Positions 37,327 to 46,754 of a stretch of 64,000 bases of DNA are shown in pieces. The notes beneath the pieces were generated by a model. It saw nothing but the letters and a program-made list of their open reading frames with translations. It did not search any database and was not told where the DNA came from. This stretch comes from Mitsuaria sp. PDC51 (lineage in GTDB: Bacteria > Pseudomonadota > Gammaproteobacteria > Burkholderiales > Burkholderiaceae_C). Each line of letters starts with the position of its first letter. The stretch's first letter is position 1. Location: NCBI RefSeq assembly GCF_900113225.1, contig NZ_FOZE01000001.1, positions 1,488,001-1,552,000 on the forward strand, in the 5' to 3' direction. A program made the translations under genes and the position numbers.

Positions 37327-40001
37327 GCGTGTCGATCGACGCCTGGCTCGCCGCGCAAGGTTGGCGTTCTTTCCCGTTCCAGCGCCAGGTCTGGGACGAG
37401 ATCGCGCGGGGCCGCAGCGGGCTGCTGCATTCGAGCACCGGCAGCGGCAAGACACTGGCGATCTGGCTGGGCGCGCTGGCCACGCTGCGCGAGGCCATCG
37501 GCGGCGAGGCGCGCCAGCACGGCGGCAAGGCCGTCGCGCCGCCGCTGACGGTGCTGTGGATCACGCCCATGCGCGCCCTCGCCGCCGACACGCTGCGAGC
37601 CCTGACGCGACCGATGGCGGCGTTCTGCCCGGGCTGGACGATCGGGCTGCGCAGCGGCGACACCAGCTCCGCGCAGCGCGCCGCGCAGGACCGGCGGCTG
37701 CCCACCGTGCTGGTGACGACGCCGGAAAGCCTGTCGCTGCTGCTGTCGCGGGCCGACGCGCGGGAGCAGCTCGGCCAGGTGCGGCTGGCGGTGGTCGACG
37801 AATGGCATGAGCTGATGGGCAACAAGCGCGGCGTGCAGACGCAGCTGGCGCTGGCGCGCCTGCGCCGCTTCAGGGCCGAACGCGGGGCCGGAAGCGGCGC
37901 GGCCCTGATGACCTGGGGCCTGTCGGCGACGCTGGGCAACCTCGACGAGGCGCTGCGGACGCTGCTCGGCACGGGCGCCGAGGGCGCCGCCACGGACGCC
38001 GTGCTGGTCCACGGCGAGACCGACAAGACCTTGGTCATCGACACGCTGCTGCCCGCCACCGCCGAGCGCTTCGCCTGGGCGGGCCACATGGGGCTGCGCA
38101 TGCTGCCGCAAGTGGTCGAGGCGATCGAGGCCAGCGCCAGCTGCCTGGTCTTCACCAACATGCGCTCGCAGGCCGAGCGCTGGTACCGCGCGCTGCTGGA
38201 GGCGCGCCCCGACTGGGCCGGCGTGCTGGCGCTGCACCACGGCTCGCTGGACCGCGAGGTGCGCGAGTGGGTGGAGCTCGGCCTCAAGGAGGGCCGCGTC
38301 AAGGCCGCCGTGTGTACCTCCAGCCTGGACCTGGGCGTGGACTTCCTGCCGGTCGACCGCGTGCTGCAGATCGGTTCGGCCAAGGGCGTCGCCCGGCTGG
38401 TGCAGCGCGCGGGGCGCTCCGGCCACGCGCCGGGCCGGCCGTCGCGGATCACGTTGGTGCCCACGCACAGCCTCGAGCTGGTCGAGGCCGCCGCCGCGCG
38501 CGCGGCGGTGCGCGCCGGCCGCATCGAGGCCCGGCACAGTCCGCGCGAGCCGCTGGACGTGCTGGTGCAGCACCTGGTCACGGTGGCGCTGGGTGGCGGC
38601 TTCGAACCGGACGCGCTGCTGGCCGAGGTCCGCGGCACCGTCGCCTACGAGGCACTGGGCGACGCGAACTGGCGCTGGGCGCTGGACTTCGTGCGCCAGG
38701 GCGGGGCCTCGCTGACCGCCTACCCGGACTACCACCGCGTCGTGCCCGACGAGCACGGCGTCTGGCGCGTGCCGGACGCGCGGCTGGCGCGACGCCACCG
38801 CGTCAACATCGGGACCATCGTCAGCGACGCGTCGATCAGCGTGCAGTACCTGGGCGGCGGCAAGCTGGGCAGCGTCGAGGAAAGCTTCATCGCGCGGCTG
38901 CGCCCGGGCGATGCCTTCATGTTCAGCGGCCGCCTGCTGGAGCTGGTGCGGGTCGAGCAGATGACGGCGCTGGTGCGCCGCGCCACCGCCGGGCGGGCCG
39001 CGCTGCCGCGTTGGAACGGTGGCCGCATGCCCTTGTCCAGCACGCTGGCCGATGCGGTGCTGCGCGAGCTGGCCGAGGCCGACGCGGGCCGCTTCGATTC
39101 GCCCGAGATGGCCTGCGTGCGCCCGCTGATCGACATCCAGCGGCGCTGGTCCGGCGTGCCCGCGCCCGACGTACTGGTGGCGGAGACGTTGAAGTCGCGC
39201 GAGGGCTGGCACCTCTTCCTCTACCCCTTCGCCGGCCGGCAGGTGCACCTGGGCTTGGCCGGCCTGATCGCCTGGCGCGCGGCGCAGCCGGAGACCGGCA
39301 CCTTCTCGATCGCGCTGAACGACTATGGCATCGAGCTGCTCAGCGCCAAGCCCATCGACTGGGCCGAGCGGCTGCCGGGCCTGCTCAGCGTGCCGCCGCT
39401 GGAGACGCTGCTGCACGAGGTGCTGGCCAGCCTGAACGCGACCGAGCTGGCGCGCCGCCGCTTCCGCGAGATCGCGCGCATCGCCGGGTTGATCTTCCAG
39501 AGTCACCCCGGCGAACGCCGCAGCAACCGGCAGCTGCAGGCCTCCGCTACGCTGTTCTTCGAGGTCTTCCAGCAGCACGACCCCGGCAACCTGCTGCTGG
39601 CGCAGGCCGAGCGCGAGCTGCTGACGCAGGAGCTCGACGTGCGCCGCCTGGCCGAGGCGCTGGGCCGGATGGCGGGGCAGACGCTGCAGGTGCATGCGCT
39701 GCGCAGGCCCACGCCGCTGGCGTTTCCGCTGATGGTCGAGCGCTTCCGCGAGAAGCTCAGCAACGAGTCGCTGGGGGATCGCATCGCGCGCATGGTCTCG
39801 GAGCTCGAGCGCAGCGCCGGCGGGGAGGCGGTCGGCACCGCGCGCGAGCCGGCCGAGCGCGCGCTGGCGGTGTTCGCGAAGCAGGATTCGCCGCAGTTCG
39901 CGATCGCGACGGTGCAGGAGTCGCTCGCGCTGGAAGCTCGCGGCGAGGCGCCGCCGGCGCGTCGGCGGCCGCGCGGCGAGCGGGCGAGGCGAGGGCGATG
40001 A
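37323..40001 (+). CDS. Ligase-associated Lhr-type DEXH helicase
   Basis: This 892-residue superfamily 2 helicase is the Lhr-Core type found in ligase-associated repair clusters. It starts at GTG (37323, overlapping the ligase stop by 4 bases) with [14 protein letters not shown]. It has motif [10 protein letters not shown] at 36-44, motif II DEWH at 159-162 and motif III LSATLGN. Motif V is [13 protein letters not shown] and motif VI is [13 protein letters not shown]. The C-terminal part contains winged-helix and Lhr-specific domains and ends in a basic tail ([14 protein letters not shown]). Lhr-Core proteins unwind 3' tailed duplexes in an ATP-dependent way. Confidence 0.92.
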   Translation: MSVSIDAWLAAQGWRSFPFQRQVWDEIARGRSGLLHSSTGSGKTLAIWLGALATLREAIGGEARQHGGKAVAPPLTVLWITPMRALAADTLRALTRPMAAFCPGWTIGLRSGDTSSAQRAAQDRRLPTVLVTTPESLSLLLSRADAREQLGQVRLAVVDEWHELMGNKRGVQTQLALARLRRFRAERGAGSGAALMTWGLSATLGNLDEALRTLLGTGAEGAATDAVLVHGETDKTLVIDTLLPATAERFAWAGHMGLRMLPQVVEAIEASASCLVFTNMRSQAERWYRALLEARPDWAGVLALHHGSLDREVREWVELGLKEGRVKAAVCTSSLDLGVDFLPVDRVLQIGSAKGVARLVQRAGRSGHAPGRPSRITLVPTHSLELVEAAAARAAVRAGRIEARHSPREPLDVLVQHLVTVALGGGFEPDALLAEVRGTVAYEALGDANWRWALDFVRQGGASLTAYPDYHRVVPDEHGVWRVPDARLARRHRVNIGTIVSDASISVQYLGGGKLGSVEESFIARLRPGDAFMFSGRLLELVRVEQMTALVRRATAGRAALPRWNGGRMPLSSTLADAVLRELAEADAGRFDSPEMACVRPLIDIQRRWSGVPAPDVLVAETLKSREGWHLFLYPFAGRQVHLGLAGLIAWRAAQPETGTFSIALNDYGIELLSAKPIDWAERLPGLLSVPPLETLLHEVLASLNATELARRRFREIARIAGLIFQSHPGERRSNRQLQASATLFFEVFQQHDPGNLLLAQAERELLTQELDVRRLAEALGRMAGQTLQVHALRRPTPLAFPLMVERFREKLSNESLGDRIARMVSELERSAGGEAVGTAREPAERALAVFAKQDSPQFAIATVQESLALEARGEAPPARRRPRGERARRGR

Positions 40002-40681
40002 CGCCGGACATCGATGCGCCGGTGGGGGCGCTCGCGACGACGCTGGCCGGCGAGCGCGTCTGGCTGCTGCCCGAGCGCGCGCTCTGGTGGCCGGCGGCGC
40101 GCACCGTTTTCGTCGCCGACGTGCATCTGGGCAAGGCCGCGAGCTTTCGCGCGCTCGGCCAGCCGGTGCCCGCGGGCACCACGCGCGACAACCTCGATCG
40201 GCTGAGCGCGCTGGTCGACGGCGTGCGGGCCGCCCGGCTGGTGGTGCTGGGCGACTTCCTCCACGCCGCCGCCGCGCGGCAGGCCGGGGTGCTGGATCCG
40301 GCGCACCGCTGGCGCGAACGCCATGCGGGGCTCGACTGCCTGCTGATCCGCGGCAACCACGACAGCCATGCGGGGGATCCGCCGGCGACGCTGCGATTCG
40401 AGCTCGCGGATGAGCCGCGTCGCCTCGGGCCCTTCGCGGCCTGTCATCACCCGCGGCGGGTGGCGCAGGCCTATGTGCTCGCGGGTCACCTGCATCCCGC
40501 GATGACGCTGCATGGCCGCGCGCATGAACGTCAGCGGCTGCCGTGCTTCTGCGAGGTGGAGGGGCTCATGATCCTGCCGGCGTTCGGCGCGTTCACCGGG
40601 ACCACCGTGGAGGGGCTGCCGCCTGGGGCCAGGTGTCATGCCGTCGGGGGGGGCGCGGTGTGGGCCGACCCTCACCCCTGA
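39998..40681 (+). CDS. pdeM: Ligase-associated metallophosphoesterase endonuclease PdeM
   Basis: This 227-residue calcineurin-like enzyme is described in other bacteria as a manganese-dependent single-strand DNA endonuclease. It has [10 protein letters not shown] (Asp41, His43), VVLGDFLHA (Asp86), LIRGNHD (Asn120, His121), CHHPRR and AGHLHP (His164, His166), giving a complete two-metal site. Its ATG overlaps the helicase stop by 4 bases. The last codons and the TGA lie inside the dispersed hairpin repeat at 40671-40706, so the terminal residues (DPHP) are repeat-derived. Confidence 0.92.
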   Translation: MTPDIDAPVGALATTLAGERVWLLPERALWWPAARTVFVADVHLGKAASFRALGQPVPAGTTRDNLDRLSALVDGVRAARLVVLGDFLHAAAARQAGVLDPAHRWRERHAGLDCLLIRGNHDSHAGDPPATLRFELADEPRRLGPFAACHHPRRVAQAYVLAGHLHPAMTLHGRAHERQRLPCFCEVEGLMILPAFGAFTGTTVEGLPPGARCHAVGGGAVWADPHP

Positions 40682-40706
40682 CCCTCTCCCGCAAGCGGGA
40701 GAGGGA
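40671..40706 (+). repeat. Dispersed REP-like hairpin repeat, copy A
   Basis: The sequence CTCACCCCTGACCCTCTCCC continues into a stem CCCTCTCCCGC/GCGGGAGAGGG with a two-base AA loop (40682-40705). It covers the stop of pdeM and probably terminates or protects the mRNA end. A second copy in opposite orientation lies at 55385-55419. Similar sequences are widespread in GC-rich proteobacteria. Confidence 0.85.
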
Positions 40707-40795
40707 GCCTTCAGCGGCGCGGCGCGCGCGAGGCGGATGACGCCCGGGGTGGCGAGGGGGTGATGAGGGGGTGATGAGGCAGGCGACGTGGCGTG

Positions 40796-41032
40796 TCAGG
40801 GCTGGAAGCCGCCGACGTCGGTGTGGAAGTCGCCGATCTCGGTCCATTCCTGCAGGTTGGCTGGCACGGCGAAACGCTCGGCCAGCGCTTTCGCGGCTTC
40901 CTCCGCCGTCGCGAAGGAATCCCCCCACGGCATGCTGTCGTGCTTCACCCGCCAACGCCGTGACAGCCGCGGCTTGATCGTGAATGTGCCCTCCAGACTC
41001 TGGAAGACGTATGAGACGGTATCGAGGTCCAT
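40796..41032 (-). CDS. Small conserved-looking protein, unknown function
   Basis: I do not recognise the family. The 78-residue frame starts at the ATG at 41032 with a GGAG ribosome-binding sequence 8 bases upstream. Codon use is that of real genes of this window (G/C third positions). It begins MDLDTVSYVFQSLEGTFTIK and contains SMPWGDSFATAEEAAKALAE. This is a compact alpha/beta-looking sequence with no signal peptide or membrane segment. It is divergent from the EF-hand protein gene, 154 bases away. Confidence 0.55.
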   Translation of the reverse strand: MDLDTVSYVFQSLEGTFTIKPRLSRRWRVKHDSMPWGDSFATAEEAAKALAERFAVPANLQEWTEIGDFHTDVGGFQP

Positions 41033-41186
41033 GCTGAGCTCCGGAGCGCCTCCGACCCGGCGACCCTAACCCACCGGGCGGCAACTGTCATTCCCGAGTC
41101 GCGGATGCGGGGGACGGTCCGGCACTCGCACGGGCGCAGGGCGGCGTGCCGGCGGCGGCATGTCGCTTGCCGCATCCTGCGCACCC

Positions 41187-43316
41187 ATGACACACCCCTG
41201 GCGATTCTTCCGGGCGGGCGGCGCCGATCAGGCACGCATCGACACCGCCGACGACCTCCTCCATCTCCGTGACCTCGACCAGAAGCGCTGGGTCGCGCTG
41301 GCCTGTCCCACGCGCGGCCTCGAATTCGACGAACGCACCCTCGACCTGATCGACCTCGATCGCGATGGCCGCATCCGCGCGCCGGAGCTGATCGCCGCCT
41401 GCGAATGGGTCGGCGCGCGGCTCAAGGACTGGCAGCCGCTGCTGCGCGGCGAATCGCGGCTGGCGGCGGCGTCGCTGTCCGACACCGAGGAGGGACGGGC
41501 GCTGGCCGAGGAGCTGCAACGCACGCTGGCGCTGGCGGGACAGGCCGCGCCGGCCGAGCGGTCCGACATCGGCCTGGACGAGATCCGCGAGCGCCAGTCG
41601 CACCTCGTCGCGGAGCGGCACAACGGCGACGGCATCGTGCCGGTCGCGGCCTTCGAGGACCCGACCGACCGCGCGCTGGCGCAGGCCGTCGCCGACGCGT
41701 TGGGCGCGGTCGCCGATGCCGGCGGCGAGCCCGGGATCGACGAGACGCGCATCCAGGCCTTCTTCGACCAGGCCGCCGCGGTGCAGGCCTGGCATGCCGA
41801 GGGCGAGGCTGACTGCGCCGGTCGACGCGCCGCGGCCATGGCGGTGCAGGCGGTCCACGACAAGGTGGAGGACTTCTTCGCCCGCTGCCGGCTGGCGAGC
41901 TACGACGCCAGCGTCGCCGCGACGCTCAACGCCACCGAACCCGAGCAGCTCAAGCAGCATGCGGCCGGCCTGCTGTCGCTGGAGTCGGGACCGCTGAAGC
42001 AGCTGCCGGCGGCGCCGGTCGCGGCGGGCGCGGCGCTGCCGCTCGACGCGCGCGCGAATCCCGCCTGGCGTGCGGCGCTGGCGGCCTTGCGCGAGCAGGC
42101 GGTGCGGCCCTTGCTCGGACGCGATGCCGACGAACTCGTCGAAGCGGACTGGCGCGCGCTGAAGGAGCAGGTCCAGGCCTGCCGCGAATGGCTCAAGCGC
42201 CAGCCCACCGGGCCGGTGGCCGCGCTCGGCGTGGAGGCGCTGAGCGCGCTGGCGGGCGCTCAGCCGGAGGCGGCCCGCGCCCGGCTGCTGGCGCAGGTGG
42301 TGGAGGACCGCGCGGCCGCGCCCCGGCACGCGGCGCTCAACGACCTCGAGAAGCTGCTGCTGCTCCAGCGCGATCTGCTGCGGCTGGCGCGCAACTTCGT
42401 CTCCTTCGAGGACTTCTACGAAGGCCGCGGCGCGGTCTTCCAGGCCGGCACGCTGTTCATCGACGGTCGCGCGTGCGAGCTCGCCGTGGAGGTCGTGGAT
42501 CCCGCGCGGCACGCGCCCATCGCGGGCCTGGCCAAGGCCTACCTCGCGTACTGCGAGTGCGTGCGGCTCAACCAGAAGCGCACCATCGTCGCGGTGGTCA
42601 GCGCGGGCGACGTCGACTTCCTCTTCGTTGGCCGCAACGGGCTGTTCTACGACCGCGAGGGCCACGACTGGGACGCGCGCATCGTCAAGGTGATCGAGAA
42701 CCCGATCAGCGTCGGACAGGCCTTCCTGTCGCCCTACAAGAAGCTGGTGCGACTGGTCGAGGAGCAGGTGGCCAAGCGCGCCGCCGCCAGCGATTCGACG
42801 CAGCAGGGGCGCCTGGGCCAGTGGGCCGGGCGCATCGCCACGGTGGACCAGCCCGCGGCCGCGCCGGCGACGACTGGCGCGGCGGGCGTTCCGCCGGCCG
42901 GACTGCCGGCCGGACTGCCGGTGCCGGGGCGGCGGGTGGACGTCGGCACCGTCGCCGCGATCGGCGTCGCGCTGGGCAGCATCAGCACGGTGATCGTCGG
43001 CATCTTCGGCCGCTTCGTCGACCTGGGCTGGTGGATCCCGCTCGCGGTGCTGGGCATCGTGCTGTCGATCTCCGGGCCGAGCATGCTGATCGCCTGGCTC
43101 AAGCTGCGCCAGCGCAGCCTCGGACCCATCCTGGATGCCAGCGGCTGGGCCATCAACAACCGAATGAAGCTGAGCACGCGCCTGGGCGGCTCGCTCACGA
43201 AGCGGCCGCAGCCGGTGCCGCACGCGGTGAAGCTGCAGGAGATGCGGCGCACCGCGCGTGACGGCACCCGGCCAGCGGGCGCGCCGTCGGTGGCGGTGTC
43301 GGAACCCTCGCTGTAG
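41187..43316 (+). CDS. EF-hand membrane protein, unknown function
   Basis: This 709-residue protein has no function that I can assign. Near the N-terminus it has one canonical EF-hand loop, DLDRDGRIRAPE (residues 56-67), with Asp at 1, 3 and 5, Gly at 6, Ile at 8 and Glu at 12. A Glu/Asp- and Ala-rich helical middle follows, with FVSFEDFYEGRGAVFQAGT and VFIDGRACEL-like beta segments around 410-435. Two hydrophobic segments are near 588-640 (TVAAIGVALGSISTVIVGIF and WWIPLAVLGIVLSISGPSML). There is no signal peptide, so the bulk is probably cytoplasmic. A start 9 residues upstream (41160) is also possible. Confidence 0.7.
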   Translation: MTHPWRFFRAGGADQARIDTADDLLHLRDLDQKRWVALACPTRGLEFDERTLDLIDLDRDGRIRAPELIAACEWVGARLKDWQPLLRGESRLAAASLSDTEEGRALAEELQRTLALAGQAAPAERSDIGLDEIRERQSHLVAERHNGDGIVPVAAFEDPTDRALAQAVADALGAVADAGGEPGIDETRIQAFFDQAAAVQAWHAEGEADCAGRRAAAMAVQAVHDKVEDFFARCRLASYDASVAATLNATEPEQLKQHAAGLLSLESGPLKQLPAAPVAAGAALPLDARANPAWRAALAALREQAVRPLLGRDADELVEADWRALKEQVQACREWLKRQPTGPVAALGVEALSALAGAQPEAARARLLAQVVEDRAAAPRHAALNDLEKLLLLQRDLLRLARNFVSFEDFYEGRGAVFQAGTLFIDGRACELAVEVVDPARHAPIAGLAKAYLAYCECVRLNQKRTIVAVVSAGDVDFLFVGRNGLFYDREGHDWDARIVKVIENPISVGQAFLSPYKKLVRLVEEQVAKRAAASDSTQQGRLGQWAGRIATVDQPAAAPATTGAAGVPPAGLPAGLPVPGRRVDVGTVAAIGVALGSISTVIVGIFGRFVDLGWWIPLAVLGIVLSISGPSMLIAWLKLRQRSLGPILDASGWAINNRMKLSTRLGGSLTKRPQPVPHAVKLQEMRRTARDGTRPAGAPSVAVSEPSL

Positions 43317-43350
43317 CGCCAGCCGCCGCGTCCCCGGTCCGCGGCGACGA

Positions 43351-43899
43351 TCAGTCGTCACGCGGCGACGCTCGCCGGTCGTCGCCGCGCGCGTCTTCGC
43401 GACGCCCACCGTCATCCTGGGGATACGGCCGGGTGAACAGTGGCAGCACGGCCAGGATCAACAGCGCGAGCAGCATGCTGAACACTGCGGTGGCCTCGCG
43501 CCCGAGGCCGCAGGCGATGCCGATGGCGGCCGTCATCCAGATGCTGGCGGCAGTGGTCAGGCCGTGGACCTGTTCCTCGTCCTTGAGCTTGAGGATGGCC
43601 CCCGCGCCCAGGAAACCGATGCCCGCGATGACGCCTTGCAGCACGCGGCTCATGTCGGGCATCGGCATGCCGCCCTGTTGCGGCACCAGCACGAACAGCG
43701 CCGCGCCGAGCGAGACCAGCATGTGCGTGCGAATGCCCGCGGCCTTGCCGTGGTGCTCGCGCTCGTAGCCGAGGATGCCGCCCAGCAGCGCGGCCAGCAG
43801 CAGCCGCACGGCGATGCGGGTGATCTGCGCGGCATCGGGCAGGTCCGAGAACTCGGACCGCAGTGTGTCGACGATCTCGGTCCAGGTGTCGGCGCTCAT
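43351..43899 (-). CDS. MgtC/SapB family membrane protein
   Basis: This 182-residue membrane protein has four or five hydrophobic segments and the family signature LGYEREHHGKAAGIRTHMLV near residue 44-63, followed by GIGFLGAGAILK. MgtC proteins modulate membrane ATPases and are linked to growth at low magnesium. It lacks the C-terminal domain of true MgtC virulence factors. The ATG at 43899 follows an AAGGAG ribosome-binding site and overlaps the upstream ABC transporter stop by 4 bases. The C-terminus is short and charged (GGRREDARGDDRRASPRDD). Confidence 0.88.
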   Translation of the reverse strand: MSADTWTEIVDTLRSEFSDLPDAAQITRIAVRLLLAALLGGILGYEREHHGKAAGIRTHMLVSLGAALFVLVPQQGGMPMPDMSRVLQGVIAGIGFLGAGAILKLKDEEQVHGLTTAASIWMTAAIGIACGLGREATAVFSMLLALLILAVLPLFTRPYPQDDGGRREDARGDDRRASPRDD

Positions 43900-45902
43900 G
43901 GCGGCTCCTTGGCGCACGGCGCCGAGCCGGGCCGCGTCGCGGTCAGGGCGTCCGACGCGGGCGCGGCGACCGGCGCCGCAGCCTGGGCGGTCTGCGCGGT
44001 CTGCGCGGCGGCGGCCTCGGCTTCGGCTTCGGCTTCGGCTTCAGCGGCATCGAAGTCGTAGCCCTCGGCCGCGTGCAGCTGCCAGGCGCCGCCGCCGGTC
44101 AGGCGCAGCACGTGCGTGTGATGCCGCAGCACGCCGTGGCGGTGGGCGATGCTGACCAGCGTGACGCCGTCGCGGCACAGGCGCTCATAGAGGCGGCGCT
44201 CGTTGCCGCTGTCCAGCGCGCTGGTCGCCTCGTCGAGGATGACCATCCGAGGCCGGCGCACCAGCACGCGCGCGAAGGCGAGCCGCTGCTGCTCGCCCAT
44301 GGACAGCAGCTTGTCCCAGTCCTGCGTGGCGTCCAGGCCGCCGACGCGCTCGGCGAGCTCCGGCAGGCCGACCTCGTCGAGGATCGCGCGCAGCGCGTCG
44401 TCGTCCAGCCCGGTCGCCGTGTCGGGATAGATCATCTGGCTGCGCAGCGTGCCCGGCTGCAGGTAGGGGCGCTGCGGCAGGAAGAAGACCTCCTCCAGCG
44501 GCGGATGCTCGATGGTGCCCTCGCCGCAGCGCCACAGGCCGGCGATCGCGCGCAGCAGCGAGCTCTTGCCGCAGCCGCTGACGCCGGTGATCAGCAGGCT
44601 CTCACCGGGCTGCAGCGCGACGTTGAGCTTCTCGACCAGCAGCCGGTCGAACTGCGGCGTGTACAGCGTCAGGTCGCGCAGCGCGAGCTGGTCCGCGTGG
44701 CTCGTCACGATGCGTTCGCGCTGGCGCTCCGCCCGGGGCTTGCGCTGATGCATCACGTCCGACAGCGCATGCAGCCGGTCGATGCCCGCGACGAAGCGGC
44801 TCAGGCTCTCGAAGTTGTCGACGATCAGGGACACCGCCGTCAGCACCGCCGCGAAGGCGCCGGCCGCCTGGACGGCGGCGCCCACCTCCAGATCGCCCGA
44901 CAGCACGCGCTCGGCCAGGATCACGCTGGGCACGACCAGCGTCAGCTGGCTGAAGCCGCGCTGGAAGAGGTTGAGCGAGCGCTGCTTGCGGATCAGCTTC
45001 CAGTAGTTCTGGTAGACGGACTCGAAGCGGCCTTCGATGTGGGCGCGCTCCTGCGGCTCGCCGCGGTAGAAGGCGATGGATTCGGCGTTCTCGCGCAGCC
45101 GCATCAGGCCGAAGCGGAAGTCGGCCTCGCGGCGCAGCTGCCAGAAGTTCAGCTGGATCAGCGGCGAGCCGAAGACATACAGCGCCAGGAAGGTGCCCAC
45201 CGTCGCGTACACCGCCAGGAAGGCCACCAGCACCTTGGACAGCGACCACAGCACCGCGCAGAAGGCCACCAGCTGCATCGCCGAGCCCAGCATCAGCAGC
45301 AGGAAGTGGGTGGAGCGGCCGGTGAAGGTGTTGATGTCCTCGGAGATGCGCTGGTCGGGGTTGTCGATGTCGCCGGCGGCGCCGGTGCCGATCTCGTAGT
45401 ACTTGCGGCCGTCGAGGTAGCCGTCGAGGAAACGGCCGGTGAGCCAGCGGCGCCAGTGGTTGGAGAAGGCGTCCCGCATGTAGTAGTAGAAGGCGTACAC
45501 CGGCACGGCGAAGGCCAGGACGATGAGGCTGTCGCGCACGGCGGTCCAGAAGCGGGAGTGGTTGCGTTCGGCCAGGGCCGAGGTCAGCTCGCCGGTCTTG
45601 GCGTTGAGCAGCACCGCGAGCTGGGTCTCGCACAGCATCAGCACGATCAGGAGCAGCAACAGTCCCCAGGCGGCCTTGCGCTGGTCGCCGAGCCAGTAGG
45701 GCTTGGCGATCTGCAGGAACTGGCGCCAGGCGGCCGCGGAGAGACGCGGTGGCCGACGGCGCCGGCGCTTGGGCGCCGCAGTGGTGGAGGGCGCGGGAGC
45801 GGTCGTCGCGGAGGCGGTCGCCGCGGAAGGTGAACGGGCGCTCGAAGCACCCGGAGGGCCGGACGGCGGCAGGTCCGTCGCGGGAGTGGAGGGAGACACC
45901 AT
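43896..45902 (-). CDS. SbmA/BacA- and YddA-like ABC transporter (fused membrane and ATPase domains)
   Basis: This 668-residue protein has an N-terminal low-complexity segment (Pro/Ala/Ser, then KRRRRRPPR), six membrane helices of the SbmA/BacA type and a C-terminal ATPase. The SbmA-like signature is seen in RWRRWLTGRFLDGYLDGR, and IDNPDQRISEDINTF follows. The ATPase has Walker A GVSGCGKSSLL, signature LSMGEQQRLAFARVL and Walker B MVILDEATSALD. Such YddA/ABCD-type fusions move hydrophobic peptides, vitamins or fatty acyl compounds; the substrate here is unknown. The C-terminus has a six-base coding repeat giving EAEAEAEAEA, then an alanine-rich tail. It is translationally coupled to the MgtC gene. 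Confidence 0.88.
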   Translation of the reverse strand: MVSPSTPATDLPPSGPPGASSARSPSAATASATTAPAPSTTAAPKRRRRRPPRLSAAAWRQFLQIAKPYWLGDQRKAAWGLLLLLIVLMLCETQLAVLLNAKTGELTSALAERNHSRFWTAVRDSLIVLAFAVPVYAFYYYMRDAFSNHWRRWLTGRFLDGYLDGRKYYEIGTGAAGDIDNPDQRISEDINTFTGRSTHFLLLMLGSAMQLVAFCAVLWSLSKVLVAFLAVYATVGTFLALYVFGSPLIQLNFWQLRREADFRFGLMRLRENAESIAFYRGEPQERAHIEGRFESVYQNYWKLIRKQRSLNLFQRGFSQLTLVVPSVILAERVLSGDLEVGAAVQAAGAFAAVLTAVSLIVDNFESLSRFVAGIDRLHALSDVMHQRKPRAERQRERIVTSHADQLALRDLTLYTPQFDRLLVEKLNVALQPGESLLITGVSGCGKSSLLRAIAGLWRCGEGTIEHPPLEEVFFLPQRPYLQPGTLRSQMIYPDTATGLDDDALRAILDEVGLPELAERVGGLDATQDWDKLLSMGEQQRLAFARVLVRRPRMVILDEATSALDSGNERRLYERLCRDGVTLVSIAHRHGVLRHHTHVLRLTGGGAWQLHAAEGYDFDAAEAEAEAEAEAAAAQTAQTAQAAAPVAAPASDALTATRPGSAPCAKEPP

Positions 45903-46023
45903 GAGGTCGGAACCCGGTCTGCCGAGATGGCTAGACGGTAGCTCCGACGGGTCATGGGGCGGGTAGGACGAGGCCTACTGGCGGTGACGGAGGAGGGCGC
46001 GTGGCGTGGGGCCGCGGGCGGGC

Positions 46024-46602
46024 TCACGAGAGCATCCGGGAGACGATGATCGCCAAACCCGAGGAGCTGGCCGCCGAGCCGGCGAACCACTTCAGCAGGC
46101 GCGCGTCCGACGCAAGCCCGGCGTTGTTGACGCGCTCGTTCAGCGTGTTGAAGCGCTCGCAGAGCGGAGCCACCGCAGCGGACACGCAGGAGTGGACCGT
46201 GCTGGCGATCTCGGCACGCATCTCCTGAAGGTGCTGCTGTGTTTCCCTGCGGAAGGCGTCGAGTTGCTGCTGCGACTCCCTGCGGAAGGTGTCGAGCTGC
46301 TGCTGCGAATCCTTGCGGAACGTGTCGAGTTGCTGCTGCGATTCCTTGCGGAAGGTCTCGAGTTGCTGCTGCGAATCCTTGCGAAAGGTCTCGAGTTGCT
46401 GCTGCGAGTCCTTGCGCAGCGCATCCACCTGGTCGCGCGATTCGATGCGCACGGCGTCGATCGAGGTCTTGAGCTCACGGACGTCGCCGCGCAGTTCGTG
46501 GATGTGGACGGAGTGCTCATCCAGACGATGCATGAGCAGCGGGAAGTCAGGATGCCAAGAGGGCTGTGGCTTGGCGGTCGGATAGGGAGAGCGGTGATGC
46601 AT
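46024..46602 (-). CDS. Tail-anchored coiled-coil protein with hendecad repeats
   Basis: This 192-residue protein has no recognised family. Residues of about 50-125 form six near-identical 11-residue repeats (QLETFRKDSQQ type, with Leu/Phe at positions 1 and 4). This 11-residue periodicity suits a hendecad coiled coil. It follows a shorter helical part with HELRGDVRELKTSIDAV. The C-terminus is hydrophobic (KWFAGSAASSSGLAIIVSRM) and may be a single membrane anchor. The layout recalls DUF1640/CCDC90-type proteins, but identity is unproved. An apparent -10 element (TAGCAT, minus strand, 46642-46637) lies 35 bases upstream of the start. Confidence 0.75.
   Translation of the reverse strand: MHHRSPYPTAKPQPSWHPDFPLLMHRLDEHSVHIHELRGDVRELKTSIDAVRIESRDQVDALRKDSQQQLETFRKDSQQQLETFRKESQQQLDTFRKDSQQQLDTFRRESQQQLDAFRRETQQHLQEMRAEIASTVHSCVSAAVAPLCERFNTLNERVNNAGLASDARLLKWFAGSAASSSGLAIIVSRMLS
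46227..46424 (-). repeat. 33-bp coding tandem repeat, about six units
   Basis: Five well-kept 33-bp units begin at 46260, 46293, 46326, 46359 and 46392, and a degenerate one lies at 46227. Each encodes one 11-residue coiled-coil repeat. The unit is a multiple of three, so copy number changes would not break the frame. Confidence 0.88.
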
Positions 46603-46754
46603 GCGCGGGTTCCTGTTGAGAGGGGAGGAACCAGCGATGCTAGGTCGGCGTCGGCATGGCCCGGTGTGGCGGCGAGGTCAAAGGTCCGAGGTCCTTGATC
46701 GACCTCAACGCATCGCGTCACGAGCGCGTTTCGTGGGAACGTCCGCGACGCGGC

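Noticed and set aside
46227..46424. 33-bp repeats as a CRISPR array
   Set aside because: The units are contiguous, stay in one reading frame and encode a regular coiled coil.
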